Source: Fusicatenibacter_A intestinipullorum (GTDB lineage: Bacteria; Bacillota; Negativicutes; Acidaminococcales; Acidaminococcaceae). Taken from it: a DNA stretch of 64,000 nucleotides. The stretch is taken from NCBI GenBank assembly GCA_019117495.1, contig DWZP01000008.1, positions 42,193 to 106,192 of the forward strand, given 5' to 3'. Shown piece by piece: positions 48,855 through 57,657 of the stretch. The position numbers and the translations under genes are program-made. Under the pieces are notes generated by a model, which saw only the letters and a program-made list of their open reading frames with translations, made no database searches and was not told where the DNA came from. Positions within the stretch are counted from its first letter, which is position 1; every line of letters starts with the position of its first letter.

Positions 48855-51002
48855 TTACAGCACCAGCAGGCTCAAATCGCCAACGGCGTTAACTATGCCG
48901 CGTACTTCTTCGAGCATTGCCAGGCGGTTATTTTTAACGTTTTCGTCTTCGTCCATAACCATTACGTTGTCAAAGAAGGTGTTAACAGGTTCAATAACCT
49001 TTTCACCTGCTTTTAAAACAGCAGCATAATCGTACAGTACAATTTCCGGAATAATTTCCTTGCTTACTGCTGCAACAACTTCATGCAGTTTGTTTTCAGA
49101 TTCATCTTTAAACAGCGCGCCGCTGATTGCAACTTCTTTTTCGATTTTTTTGCACAGATTGCTTACGCGCACGGAAACCTGTACCAGAGGCTCTGCATTA
49201 CCTGCTTCAACATAAGCAGCCAGAGCTTTGCAGCGCACAGACAAATCTACCATATCGTCGTTGCGTTTATCGGCAAATACTGCGTCGATAACATCATAAC
49301 GGATGCCCTGGTCCATCAAAAGGTTACGCAGACGCTGTTTGAAGAATTCCATAATCTGCGGCACCAGCTTGCCGGTTTCTTCCGGTTTGATGTCCAACAG
49401 ATACAATGTACCGGCGATAATTTTAGCCAGCGAAATATGATAGTTTGCATCAAGCAGGATATTAATAACGCCAAGAGCCTGACGGCGCAGCGCATACGGG
49501 TCCTGAGAACCGGTAGGAGCAAGCCCGCGGCTGAAAGTAGCGCAGATGTTGTCGAGTTTGTCGCCGATGCCGACAATGCGGCCGATGGTTGTTTCCGGCA
49601 GTGCGTCGCCTGCAAAACGCGGCAGATAGTGTTCAAAAATGCCGGTAGCAACTTCCGGTTTTTCACCGTCCAGCAGCGCATATTCGCGGCCCATTACGCC
49701 CTGCAGCTCGGTAAATTCAATTACCATGCCGGTAACAAGGTCGGTTTTGCACAAAAGTGCGCAGCGGCGCAGTTCTTCTTCATCAACAGGTGTATTAATG
49801 GCAAAGCGCAGCATTTCCGCCATTTTAACAAGGCGCTCGCTCTTGTCGTACATGTTGCCCAGGCCTTCCTGGAAGGAAACAGTTTTAAGTTTTTCCAGAC
49901 GGTCTTCCAGTTTGGTTGCACGGTCTTCGTTAAAGAAGAACTCGGCGTCGCTCAAACGTGCGCGCAGTACGCGTTCATTGCCGTGGGTTACAATATCAAG
50001 GTGCTCGCTGCCGCCGTTGCGTACGGTAATAAATTTATTCAGCAGATTGCCGTCTTCGTCAAGCACAGGGAAATATCTCTGATGCTCACGCATCGGGGTA
50101 ATAATGCATTCTTTCGGCAGGCTCAGGAATTTTTCCTCAAACTTGCCGCACAAAGCTGTCGGCCATTCAACAAGGTAGTTTACTTCTTCAATCAAATCTT
50201 CGTTAATCTCAGCTTCGCCGCCGTTCTGCGCGGCCAAATCCTTAATCTGCTGCAAAATCAGCGCACGGCGTTCATCCTGGTCAACCATAACAAAATTGTC
50301 GTACATAACTTTTTTGTAATCGCCGGCCGAAGGAATTTCCACAGCGCCTTTAACTCCTGCCAAAGCAGAATAAACTTTGTTGCCAACTTTGCTGAGCGCT
50401 GCGCTGAGTAAGCCCTGGCTTTCTGCCGCAGCTTTAAGCGACTGCTGCATAAAGCGGTGGCCCATGCTGAACTTGCCGCTTTTTACGCCGCAGATTTCAA
50501 CAGGGATAATCTGGTCGCCAAACAGGGCAACCATCCAGCGGATAGGACGTACAAAACGGAATTCGTAATCTGCCCAGCGCATGGTTTTCGGGAAACTTAA
50601 AGAAGTTAAAATGTCCATTAAAAGACCCGGCAAAAGTTCAACAACGGGCTGGCCTGCCAGATGCTTAACGGCATAAACGTAGTTGTCGCGTACAACAAGG
50701 TCTTTTACGTCAACGCCCTGGCCGCGCGCAAAACCCTGTGCAGCTTTGCTGGGTGCGCCGCTTACATAGGCAATTTTAACGGAAGGGCCTTTGGCTTCAA
50801 CAACAACGTCAGCCTGTGTTTCGGCAACGCCGCCGGCAATAAACGCCATACGGCGGGGAGTGCCGTAAACGGTAATATCTTCAAAAGGAATGCGCAGCTC
50901 CTGCATTTTAGCAGCTGCAAGTTCTTTTAACTGTTTTAAAATGCCGGGCATAAATTTAGCCGGTATTTCTTCGGTGCCAATTTCAAACAATAATTTTTCC
51001 AT
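48855..51002 (-). CDS. glyS: Glycine--tRNA ligase beta subunit
   Basis: A 715-residue tRNA-binding and editing-like subunit of the bacterial alpha2-beta2 GlyRS. It begins MEKLLFEIGTEEIPAKFMPG, has YGTPRRMAFIAGGVAE, PKTMRWADYEFRFVRPIRW, MREHQRYFPVLDEDGNLLNK and a C-terminal HD/DALR-like region (GSQDPYALRRQALGVI). Its ATG overlaps the glyQ stop by 1 nt (TAATG), so the subunits are coupled. Controlled by the T-box upstream of glyQ. Confidence 0.97.
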   Translation of the reverse strand: MEKLLFEIGTEEIPAKFMPGILKQLKELAAAKMQELRIPFEDITVYGTPRRMAFIAGGVAETQADVVVEAKGPSVKIAYVSGAPSKAAQGFARGQGVDVKDLVVRDNYVYAVKHLAGQPVVELLPGLLMDILTSLSFPKTMRWADYEFRFVRPIRWMVALFGDQIIPVEICGVKSGKFSMGHRFMQQSLKAAAESQGLLSAALSKVGNKVYSALAGVKGAVEIPSAGDYKKVMYDNFVMVDQDERRALILQQIKDLAAQNGGEAEINEDLIEEVNYLVEWPTALCGKFEEKFLSLPKECIITPMREHQRYFPVLDEDGNLLNKFITVRNGGSEHLDIVTHGNERVLRARLSDAEFFFNEDRATKLEDRLEKLKTVSFQEGLGNMYDKSERLVKMAEMLRFAINTPVDEEELRRCALLCKTDLVTGMVIEFTELQGVMGREYALLDGEKPEVATGIFEHYLPRFAGDALPETTIGRIVGIGDKLDNICATFSRGLAPTGSQDPYALRRQALGVINILLDANYHISLAKIIAGTLYLLDIKPEETGKLVPQIMEFFKQRLRNLLMDQGIRYDVIDAVFADKRNDDMVDLSVRCKALAAYVEAGNAEPLVQVSVRVSNLCKKIEKEVAISGALFKDESENKLHEVVAAVSKEIIPEIVLYDYAAVLKAGEKVIEPVNTFFDNVMVMDEDENVKNNRLAMLEEVRGIVNAVGDLSLLVL

Positions 51003-51880
51003 TATAAATTCTCCCCTTTCAGCATCGGGAAGCCGAGCTTCTCCCTTTGTTCAACATAAGCAGCGGCACACAGCCTTGCCATGGCGCGCACACGGGCAAT
51101 AAAGGCCGTTCTTTCGCTTACGCTGATTGCCCCGCGGGAATCGAGCAGGTTAAAGGTATGCGAGCATTTCAAAACATAGTCGTAAGCCGGGCGGATATAG
51201 CCTGCTTCAATTACGCGTTTTGCTTCTGCTTCATATTTATCAAACAAATCGAACAGTAAATCGGTATCGGCAATCTGGAAGTTGTAGTAGGACTGTTCAA
51301 CTTCATTGGTATGGAATACATCGCCGTAGGTAACGCCGTCAACCCACTGAATGTCGAATACGTTTTCCACGCCCTGAATGTACATGGCAAGGCGTTCCAA
51401 ACCGTAGGTAATTTCTACGCTGACGGGTTTAACGTCAATGCTGCCAACCTGCTGGAAGTAGGTAAACTGGGTAATTTCCATACCGTCCAGCCATACTTCC
51501 CAGCCAAGGCCCCAGGCGCCCAAAGTCGGGGATTCCCAGTTGTCCTCTACAAAGCGGATGTCGTGCTCGTCCTGATGAATGCCAAGTTCGGCAAGGCTTT
51601 GCAGGTACAGTTCCTGAATATTATCCGGCGAAGGTTTAATAATAACCTGGAATTGATGATGCTGGAAAAGACGGTTCGGGTTATCGCCGTAGCGTCCGTC
51701 CGCCGGGCGGCGGGAAGGCTCTACATAAGCCACGCGCCAGGGTTCAGGACCGAGTACCCTTAAAAACGTACGCGGGTTCATGGTGCCTGCGCCTTTTTCA
51801 ATATCGTAGGGCTGCGTTAAAATGCATTTCTGTTCGCCCCAGAATTTTTGCAGCTTCAAAATAATTGTCTGAAAATCCAT
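51002..51880 (-). CDS. glyQ: Glycine--tRNA ligase alpha subunit
   Basis: A 292-residue class II catalytic subunit. Family motifs: MDFQTIILKLQKFWGEQKC, LTQPYDIEKGAGTMNPRTFL, PEPWRVAYVEPSRRPADGRYG, NPNRLFQHHQFQVIIKPSP and GLERLAMYIQGVENVFDIQW. It charges tRNA-Gly together with GlyS. A glycine T-box leader with a strong promoter lies immediately upstream. Confidence 0.97.
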   Translation of the reverse strand: MDFQTIILKLQKFWGEQKCILTQPYDIEKGAGTMNPRTFLRVLGPEPWRVAYVEPSRRPADGRYGDNPNRLFQHHQFQVIIKPSPDNIQELYLQSLAELGIHQDEHDIRFVEDNWESPTLGAWGLGWEVWLDGMEITQFTYFQQVGSIDVKPVSVEITYGLERLAMYIQGVENVFDIQWVDGVTYGDVFHTNEVEQSYYNFQIADTDLLFDLFDKYEAEAKRVIEAGYIRPAYDYVLKCSHTFNLLDSRGAISVSERTAFIARVRAMARLCAAAYVEQREKLGFPMLKGENL

Positions 51881-51904
51881 AATATCCCTCCTGTATTTGC
51901 GTTA

Positions 51905-52110
51905 CAAAAACGAAAGCCCCCGTCTCTGTAACAATATTAGTTACAGGGACGGAGGCACAAATGCTTCCGCGGTTCCACCCTGCTTGGCTGCAATTTGCAG
52001 CCCGCCTCGATGTTTATATAATTTGGCTCCAAGACGCCTTCGCCGCTGTTGCCGGCTTACACCGCCCCGGCTCGCTGAATGTGCGGTTACTACTTCTTAT
52101 CATTGCTTAA
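51905..52110 (-). promoter_or_regulatory. T-box leader of glyQS
   Basis: The minus strand holds the T-box core AGGGTGGAACCGCGG (51982-51966) and a terminator with arms CCGTCCCTGTAAC and GTTACAGAGACGG followed by CTTTCGTTTTT (51908-51955). The stem I region has candidate Gly specifier codons (GGC). Uncharged tRNA-Gly should favour antitermination. Confidence 0.94.
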
Positions 52111-52115
52111 CAGAA

Positions 52116-52144
52116 AATATACCAAATAACTGCTGTTTTGTCAA
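52116..52144 (-). promoter_or_regulatory. glyQS promoter
   Basis: TTGACA (52144-52139), 17-nt spacer, TATATT (52121-52116) on the minus strand. The -35 sits 4 nt beyond the recO stop. Confidence 0.8.
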
Positions 52145-52147
52145 TGC

Positions 52148-52882
52148 TTAAAAACCGGTCTGGCTTAAAAAGGCGAGGCTTTTTAAAGGTTTATCGGTCT
52201 GGAAAACGATAAAGCGCTGCAAAATTTTTTCAAGCTCCATCAAAGCGCCGCCGCGCACTTTAAAAGGCTGCGGGTTGTTAAAATCAAGCGTTAAAAGCTG
52301 CGCCATAAACTCCTGCGCTTCCGTGCCGAACGGCAGTTCTTCGCCGCCGTGGCAGTCATTGCACACAAGCCCGCCCTGCACAACGCTGAAATACGCATCG
52401 CCCTCTGCCAGTTTGCCGCAGTTTACGCAGCTCTGGCAGTTGGGCAGAATACCTGTTAAAAACAGCAGCTTTACTATGTAAGAAAGCGCCACCAGGCGCG
52501 GGTTATGCTTTGTAAGCACGCTGCGCACAGCCAAAAGCAGTTCGTATATTTCTTCCTGCGGCTGATGTTCTTCCGTCAGGTTTTCCGTTACTTCCGCAAT
52601 TAAGGCAGCATAAGCCATCTGCTTTAAATCAAACTGCAACGGGTAACTTATAAGCTCGCAGCTTTTTAAAGTATCCAGCTTCTTGCCGGCAAAAAAGTTC
52701 ATGTCAAGCACAGCAAACGGCTGCACAAGCCTGCCGCCATTAGTACGCGCATACCGCGCGCCGTACGCCAGAAAACTTATTTTGCCGTGCCCGCGCGAAA
52801 AGCAGACTGCGTACTTATCCGCAGTCTGCCAGTTTTTAACCTTTAAAATTAGTGCTTCGTCGTTAAACCCTTTATCAGTCAT
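52148..52882 (-). CDS. recO: DNA repair protein RecO
   Basis: A 244-residue recombination mediator that loads RecA with RecF and RecR. N-terminal OB fold (DEALILKVKNWQTADKYAVC), LAYGARYART, and a zinc finger with CQSCVNCGKL then GGLVCNDCHGG. It is the last gene of the phoH-ybeY-cdd-era-corC-recO run; this era-recO neighbourhood is common in bacteria. Confidence 0.94.
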   Translation of the reverse strand: MTDKGFNDEALILKVKNWQTADKYAVCFSRGHGKISFLAYGARYARTNGGRLVQPFAVLDMNFFAGKKLDTLKSCELISYPLQFDLKQMAYAALIAEVTENLTEEHQPQEEIYELLLAVRSVLTKHNPRLVALSYIVKLLFLTGILPNCQSCVNCGKLAEGDAYFSVVQGGLVCNDCHGGEELPFGTEAQEFMAQLLTLDFNNPQPFKVRGGALMELEKILQRFIVFQTDKPLKSLAFLSQTGF

Positions 52883-52884
52883 TA

Positions 52885-54201
52885 CTATTCATCCGCATAA
52901 ACAGGCATTTCCGGCTGCTTTGCCGCACGCACGCGCGTTACGCGGAAGCCTTCGGCACGCAGTACCTCAAAGCTCCAGCCGTCTACCTCAATTTTATCGC
53001 CGGGTTCAGGCTTGCGTTCCAGTAAACCGAACACCAGCCCGCCGATGGTATCTTCTTCCGGCTCTTCAAATTTAATATGCAAAAGGTCGGTAATATCGTC
53101 AAGCAGCACCATGCCGTCAAACTCATAAGTGCCGTCGGCGCGGTGTACAACTTCTTCTTCCTTATCGGCGTCATGCTCGTCCTGAATGTCACCGACAATT
53201 TCCTCAAGCAAATCTTCCATGGTTACAAGCCCTGCCGTGCCGCCGTATTCATCGGCCACAACAACAAGCTGCACGCGTTTTTGCTGCATGGTCTGCAAAA
53301 CCTTGCTTATATCCATGCTTTCCGGCACTACCATAATCGGGCTCATGCGCGAACGCATGTCAAAATTTTCCTTTTCGCTGTCTTTAATGTTAATAAGGCT
53401 GCGCACATGCACAACGCCAAGCACATGGTCCTTATCCTCATGCACCAGCGGATAGCGCGTATGCCTTGTAGCCATTACTTTGGCGATGTTTTTTTCAAAA
53501 CTGTCTTCAACGTACAGGCACACCATATCCTGACGCGGTACCATAACTTCACGCGCCACGCGGTCGGCAAAGTCAAAAACATTATCAAGCAGGCGGCTTT
53601 CCATATGGTCAAGCTTGCCGCCCTGTTCGCTGGCGCTTACAATCATACGCAGTTCTTCCTCACTGCGCGAAATATCTTCCGTCGGCACCTTATCCATTTT
53701 TAATGCTTTAAGCACCGTCTTGGCTGCTTTATTAAAAAACACAACCAGCGGGTACATTAAATAATGGAAAAATATCAGCGGATAGGCTATTGCCATTGCC
53801 GCATGCTCCACATGCGCAAGGCTGATAACCCTCGGCACAAGCTCGCCGAACACAACATGCACAAACACAATCAGCAAAAATGCGCATAAAACAACTACGC
53901 CGTCGTCATACCAGTGCTCGCCGATTAAATCAAAGCCGTCGGCTATAATGCCTGCCAGAAGCGGGCCGCAGAACCAGCCCAAAATCAGCGATGACGCCGT
54001 TATGCCAAGCTGAACGGCGCTGATATAAGTATCACGCTTCTGCGTCATTTTAAGCACCAGCTCCGCACGGCTGTTGCCCTGTGCAATAAGTTCTTCAAGC
54101 CTTGCCGGGCGTATGCTTACCAAAGCGTATTCAGATACAACAAAAAATGCGTTTAAGCCTGTAATTAAAAGGGCGGCCAAAATTTTTAATAAATCCGCCA
54201 C
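52885..54201 (-). CDS. CorC/HlyC-family (CNNM-like) membrane protein with CBS pair
   Basis: A protein of about 438 residues: DUF21/CNNM membrane domain with four hydrophobic segments (ITGLNAFFVVSEYALVSIRP onward), two CBS domains (MVPRQDMVCLYVEDSFE; MSPIMVVPESMDISKVLQTM), then the CorC_HlyC C-terminal domain (GTYEFDGMVLLDDI). Relatives take part in Mg2+/Co2+ efflux or homeostasis. The GTG at 54201 has no SD at normal distance; GGGGAGAG lies 7 nt before an in-frame ATT at 54213, which would give a start MDSHVADLLK. That non-canonical start is likely. Confidence 0.9.
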   Translation of the reverse strand: MADLLKILAALLITGLNAFFVVSEYALVSIRPARLEELIAQGNSRAELVLKMTQKRDTYISAVQLGITASSLILGWFCGPLLAGIIADGFDLIGEHWYDDGVVVLCAFLLIVFVHVVFGELVPRVISLAHVEHAAMAIAYPLIFFHYLMYPLVVFFNKAAKTVLKALKMDKVPTEDISRSEEELRMIVSASEQGGKLDHMESRLLDNVFDFADRVAREVMVPRQDMVCLYVEDSFEKNIAKVMATRHTRYPLVHEDKDHVLGVVHVRSLINIKDSEKENFDMRSRMSPIMVVPESMDISKVLQTMQQKRVQLVVVADEYGGTAGLVTMEDLLEEIVGDIQDEHDADKEEEVVHRADGTYEFDGMVLLDDITDLLHIKFEEPEEDTIGGLVFGLLERKPEPGDKIEVDGWSFEVLRAEGFRVTRVRAAKQPEMPVYADE

Positions 54202-54239
54202 GTGACTGTCAATAAGTCATCTCTCCCCACATAAATAAA

Positions 54240-55139
54240 TTAGCTGCTGTAGCCAAACTGTTTTAAGGCTTTGTCCTTGTTGCGCCAGTCGGGCTTAACT
54301 TTAACCCACAAATCCAAAAATACCTTGTCACCCAAAAGCGCTTCAATGTCGCTGCGGGCTTCCAGGCCTATCTTTTTAAGCAGGCTGCCCTTGGCGCCTA
54401 TAACAATGCCCTTCTGCGATTCGCGCTCCACAAAAATGGTAGCGCGGATATAAATATCGTTGTTGGTACGCACTTTAAATTCTTCAACCTCAACAGCAAC
54501 GGAATGAGGAATTTCGTCGCGCGTATTTGTCAAAACTTTTTCGCGTATCATTTCGGCTGCAATTACGCGTTCCGGCTGGTCGGTTATCATGTCCTCATCA
54601 TAATATGCAGGCCCTTCCGGCAGATGTTTGGTAATTTCATCCACCAGCGCTTTAAAATCCGTGTCCTGCAAGGCAGATACCGGCACCACAGCGGCAAAAT
54701 TATAATCGTTTACGTAATTGGCAATAATGCCGAAAAGCTTTGATTTGTCCTCCAGCTTGTCAACTTTATTGGCAACAAGTATTACCGGAGTTTTAACTTT
54801 TTTAAGCTGTTCAATAATGTAATCTTCACCTGCGCCGCGCTTTTCGCTCACGTCAACAACAAAAAGAATTACGTCTACTTCTTTTAACGTGCTTTCTGCC
54901 GCGCGCACCATGTACTGCCCAAGCTTGTGGTGCGGTTTGTGAATGCCCGGCGTGTCGAGAAACATAATCTGCGCGTTATCCGTATTTAAAATACACATAA
55001 TTTTATTGCGCGTTGTTTGCGGACGGTCGCTCATAATGGCAATTTTTTCGCCGATAAGCGCGTTTGTTAATGTGCTTTTGCCAACGTTAGGCCTGCCAAC
55101 CATAGCGGCAAAGCCTGTATAATGTTTGTTCTTTTCTAT
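54240..55139 (-). CDS. era: GTPase Era, apparent AUA start codon
   Basis: About 299 residues: a Ras-like GTPase (G1 GRPNVGKST, G2 region PQTTRNKI, G3 DTPGIHKPHH, G4 NKVD, G5 SAL) and a KH RNA-binding domain (IVIGAKGSLLKKIGLEARSD). Era binds the 3' end of 16S rRNA in 30S assembly. The only ATG in frame (55103) falls inside the first beta strand (GFAAMVGRPN), which would destroy the fold. The frame is open upstream to an ATA at 55139 with AAGGAG at 9-nt spacing, 1 nt after the cdd stop. No ATG, GTG, TTG or CTG exists there, so an AUA start is inferred. Confidence 0.92.
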   Translation of the reverse strand: MEKNKHYTGFAAMVGRPNVGKSTLTNALIGEKIAIMSDRPQTTRNKIMCILNTDNAQIMFLDTPGIHKPHHKLGQYMVRAAESTLKEVDVILFVVDVSEKRGAGEDYIIEQLKKVKTPVILVANKVDKLEDKSKLFGIIANYVNDYNFAAVVPVSALQDTDFKALVDEITKHLPEGPAYYDEDMITDQPERVIAAEMIREKVLTNTRDEIPHSVAVEVEEFKVRTNNDIYIRATIFVERESQKGIVIGAKGSLLKKIGLEARSDIEALLGDKVFLDLWVKVKPDWRNKDKALKQFGYSS

Positions 55140-55140
55140 T

Positions 55141-55545
55141 TTATTTCTCTCCTTTGTTATTCATGCTTTCCTGCCCAAAACCGTAAGGCAGCAGTTCTTC
55201 TGCCGTCATGGTTTTGGTTGCTTCCTTTAAATTGCCCATAACAACAAGCGGTATGCCAAACTCGGCAATTACCTGCCGGCATGCTCCGCAGGGTGCTACC
55301 GGTTCAGTGCTGTCCGCCGCCACCGCCAGCATTTTAAACCTGCGCTCACCGGCGCCAACTGCCGCAAATATGGCGTTGCGCTCCGCACAGCAGGTTAAGC
55401 CGTAACTGGCGTTTTCTATATTGCAGCCTGTATAAACCCTGCCGCTTTCGGCCAGCAGCGCTGCGCCAACGGCAAAGTGCGAATACGGTGCATAGGCATT
55501 TTGGCGCGCTTTGCGCGCTATTTTCATCAGTTCTTTTGCGTCCAT
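55141..55545 (-). CDS. cdd: Cytidine deaminase
   Basis: A 134-residue zinc hydrolase converting cytidine and deoxycytidine to uridine forms. Motifs: YSHFAVGAALLAESGRVYTG, CNIENASYGLTCCAERNA (Cys-Ala-Glu catalytic set) and PCGACRQVIAEF (two zinc Cys). The homotetrameric form length is canonical. Its ATG overlaps the ybeY stop and era begins 1 nt after its stop. The dgkA gene often found between ybeY and cdd is absent. Confidence 0.95.
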   Translation of the reverse strand: MDAKELMKIARKARQNAYAPYSHFAVGAALLAESGRVYTGCNIENASYGLTCCAERNAIFAAVGAGERRFKMLAVAADSTEPVAPCGACRQVIAEFGIPLVVMGNLKEATKTMTAEELLPYGFGQESMNNKGEK

Positions 55546-56036
55546 TATCTGCCGCCTTCTAAAAATTCCTCGCTCAGTTCAATCTCGCGCAGGGCTTCTT
55601 CTTCTTTGGCGCGCATAATTACCTTGTCTTCTTCCGTCATGTGGTCATAACCGAGCAGATGCAAAAGCCCGTGTACGGCAAGGTAAACCACTTCGCGCGT
55701 CAGCCCGTGCCCAAATTCTTCACCCTGGCGCTGCGCAGTTTCGGCAGAAATTATAATGTCGCCCAAAAGGTGTTCTTCCGGCGCGTCTAACAGTTCCGGT
55801 TCATCTTCGCCGCCTTCGTCAAGCGCAAAGCTTAAAACGTCTGTCGGGCGGTCAACATCCCTGTATTCACGGTTCAGGCGGTGTATTTCTTCGTCGTCAA
55901 CAATGGTAATGTCAACTTCCGTCTGCTCTGTAAGCCCGTGCAGGCGTGCAGCAGCATTCAGCCCGGCAACAAGCCTGCTTTTTAAAGCATCATCTATTAC
56001 TATTTTGTCCTGGTCATTTTCTAACGTTATCAGCAT
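55545..56036 (-). CDS. ybeY: Endoribonuclease YbeY
   Basis: A 163-residue metal-dependent RNase for 16S rRNA 3' maturation and ribosome quality control. Core motifs: VDITIVDDEEIHRLNREYRD then RPTDVLSFAL, and the zinc site HGLLHLLGYDH (H-x3-H-x5-H). ATG at 56036 with GGGAGAA ahead is chosen; it lies within the end of phoH (23-nt overlap), showing coupling. Confidence 0.95.
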   Translation of the reverse strand: MLITLENDQDKIVIDDALKSRLVAGLNAAARLHGLTEQTEVDITIVDDEEIHRLNREYRDVDRPTDVLSFALDEGGEDEPELLDAPEEHLLGDIIISAETAQRQGEEFGHGLTREVVYLAVHGLLHLLGYDHMTEEDKVIMRAKEEEALREIELSEEFLEGGR

Positions 56037-57021
56037 GTTTTTTCTCCCGTTTATGCTTTTCTTTTTCGTATTCTTCGTATGCGCGGATAACGGCACCGAC
56101 AATTTCGTGGCGCACAACATCCGTTTCGCCAAAATTTACCACGCTAATACCGGGAGTATTGCGCAAAATATAGGCAGCCTGCTTTAAACCGCTCTTTTTG
56201 CCGCCCGGCAGGTCTATCTGAGTAACGTCGCCCGTTATAACCATTTTAGAGCCGAAACCGAAACGGGTTAAAAACATCTTCATCTGCTCCGGCGTGGTAT
56301 TCTGCGCCTCGTCCAGAATAATAAACGCTTCGTTCAGCGTACGTCCGCGCATATACGCCAGCGGCGCAACCTCAATCGTGCCGCGGGTAATATATTTCTG
56401 AAAGGTTTCATTGCCAAGCATGTCATAAAGCGCATCATACAAAGGGCGCAGGTAAGGGTCTACTTTATCCTGCATGTCGCCGGGCAAAAAGCCTAATTTT
56501 TCACCGGCTTCAACGGCAGGGCGCGTTAAAATAATACGCTCAACTTCTTTGTTTTTCAGCGCCTTAACTGCAAGCGCCACGGCCAGGTAAGTTTTGCCTG
56601 TACCGGCAGGCCCTATGCCAATGGTAATCGCATTACGGCGGATAGCGTCAATATAATTCCACTGTCCAAGCGTTTTTGCCTTAACCTGCCTGCCGCGCCT
56701 AGTTACGATAATCGTATCGGCATACATGCGGTGCAGTGCATCAAGCTGCGCTTCGGCAATCATGCGTATGCTGTAACGCACATCGTGCGTGGTAATGGCA
56801 GCACCCTGACGCTCCAAAAACAGCAGTTCCTTAAAAAGGTTCTCCAGCTGCTTAACTTCTTCTTCGCTGCCGCTGAAACTGATTACATTGCCGCGCGCTA
56901 CGATTTTAGCGTCATAACACTCCTGAATAACGCGCAAAAGTTCGTCATTACGCCCCAGAATGGCCAGCATCTCCTGCTGGTCCTGTACTTCAATCAAGCC
57001 TTCGCTTTGCATTAAAGTCAA
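56014..57021 (-). CDS. PhoH-family ATPase
   Basis: A 335-residue protein with an N-terminal KH-like region and a C-terminal PhoH ATPase domain: GPAGTGKTYLAVALAVKALK (Walker A), ILTRPAVEAGEKLGFLPGDM, AFIILDEAQNTTPEQMKMFL (Walker B) and MVITGDVTQIDLP. Linked with YbeY in RNA metabolism in many genomes. The start is a TTG at 57021 with AGGAG 8 nt upstream; an ATG three codons later is too far from that site. Confidence 0.92.
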   Translation of the reverse strand: MTLMQSEGLIEVQDQQEMLAILGRNDELLRVIQECYDAKIVARGNVISFSGSEEEVKQLENLFKELLFLERQGAAITTHDVRYSIRMIAEAQLDALHRMYADTIIVTRRGRQVKAKTLGQWNYIDAIRRNAITIGIGPAGTGKTYLAVALAVKALKNKEVERIILTRPAVEAGEKLGFLPGDMQDKVDPYLRPLYDALYDMLGNETFQKYITRGTIEVAPLAYMRGRTLNEAFIILDEAQNTTPEQMKMFLTRFGFGSKMVITGDVTQIDLPGGKKSGLKQAAYILRNTPGISVVNFGETDVVRHEIVGAVIRAYEEYEKEKHKREKKHADNVRK

Positions 57022-57037
57022 GTCCGCGCTCCTTTCA

Positions 57038-57586
57038 TTACTGCTTAATGGTTATTTTGTTAATTACAACATCTTTTAAAGGTTTGTCGTTAGCGTCGGT
57101 TGCCACTTTGCCAATGCGGTAAACAACTTCCATGCCTTTGGTTACTTTGCCAAACACGGCATGTTTGCCGTCAAGCCACGGGCAGTCGCGCAGCGTGATG
57201 AAAAACTGGCTGCCGCCGGTATCAGGGCCTGCATTAGCCATGGAAAGTACGCCCGGTCCGTCATGAAGCAGCTTGCTGCTGAACTCATCTTTAATGGTAT
57301 AGCCGGGACCACCCATACCGGTTCCCGTCGGGTCGCCACCCTGAATCATGAAATTATCAATAACGCGGTGAAAAATCACGCCGTTGTAAAAGCCTTTGTT
57401 GGCAAGGTCAATAAAATTTTTGCAGGTATTCGGCGCCAAATCTGTTGCCAGAGCCACTTCAAAATTACCCATATTGGTTTCAAACACCGCCGTTGCCGGA
57501 GGCATTGCTTCTTTCTGCGATTCGCTGCCGCAGGCACTTACAGCCACACTGCACATAAGCATTATTAACAGTAACAGTTTTTTCAA
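57038..57586 (-). CDS. Cyclophilin-type peptidyl-prolyl isomerase lipoprotein
   Basis: A protein of about 182 residues. A short signal (KKLLLLIMLMCSVAVSAC) ends in a lipobox, so it should be an exported lipoprotein that helps fold envelope proteins. The cyclophilin domain has GVIFHRVIDNFMIQGGDPTG, GPGVLSMANAGPDTGGSQFF and WLDGKHAVFGKV. I choose the TTG at 57586 because GGAGGA lies 6 nt ahead; the ATG at 57592 abuts that SD. It lies 16 nt upstream of phoH and may head that operon. Confidence 0.92.
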   Translation of the reverse strand: MKKLLLLIMLMCSVAVSACGSESQKEAMPPATAVFETNMGNFEVALATDLAPNTCKNFIDLANKGFYNGVIFHRVIDNFMIQGGDPTGTGMGGPGYTIKDEFSSKLLHDGPGVLSMANAGPDTGGSQFFITLRDCPWLDGKHAVFGKVTKGMEVVYRIGKVATDANDKPLKDVVINKITIKQ

Positions 57587-57657
57587 AACCATTCCTCCCA
57601 AAATTTAAAAATAGTTATAGGTATATTATACCTCTTAAAAGACTCGCGCGTCAAAAA

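Noticed and set aside
49083..50411. A 442-codon plus-strand frame opposite glyS
   Set aside because: Composition (Phe, Ala, Asn rich) and antisense position mark it as a shadow of glyS.
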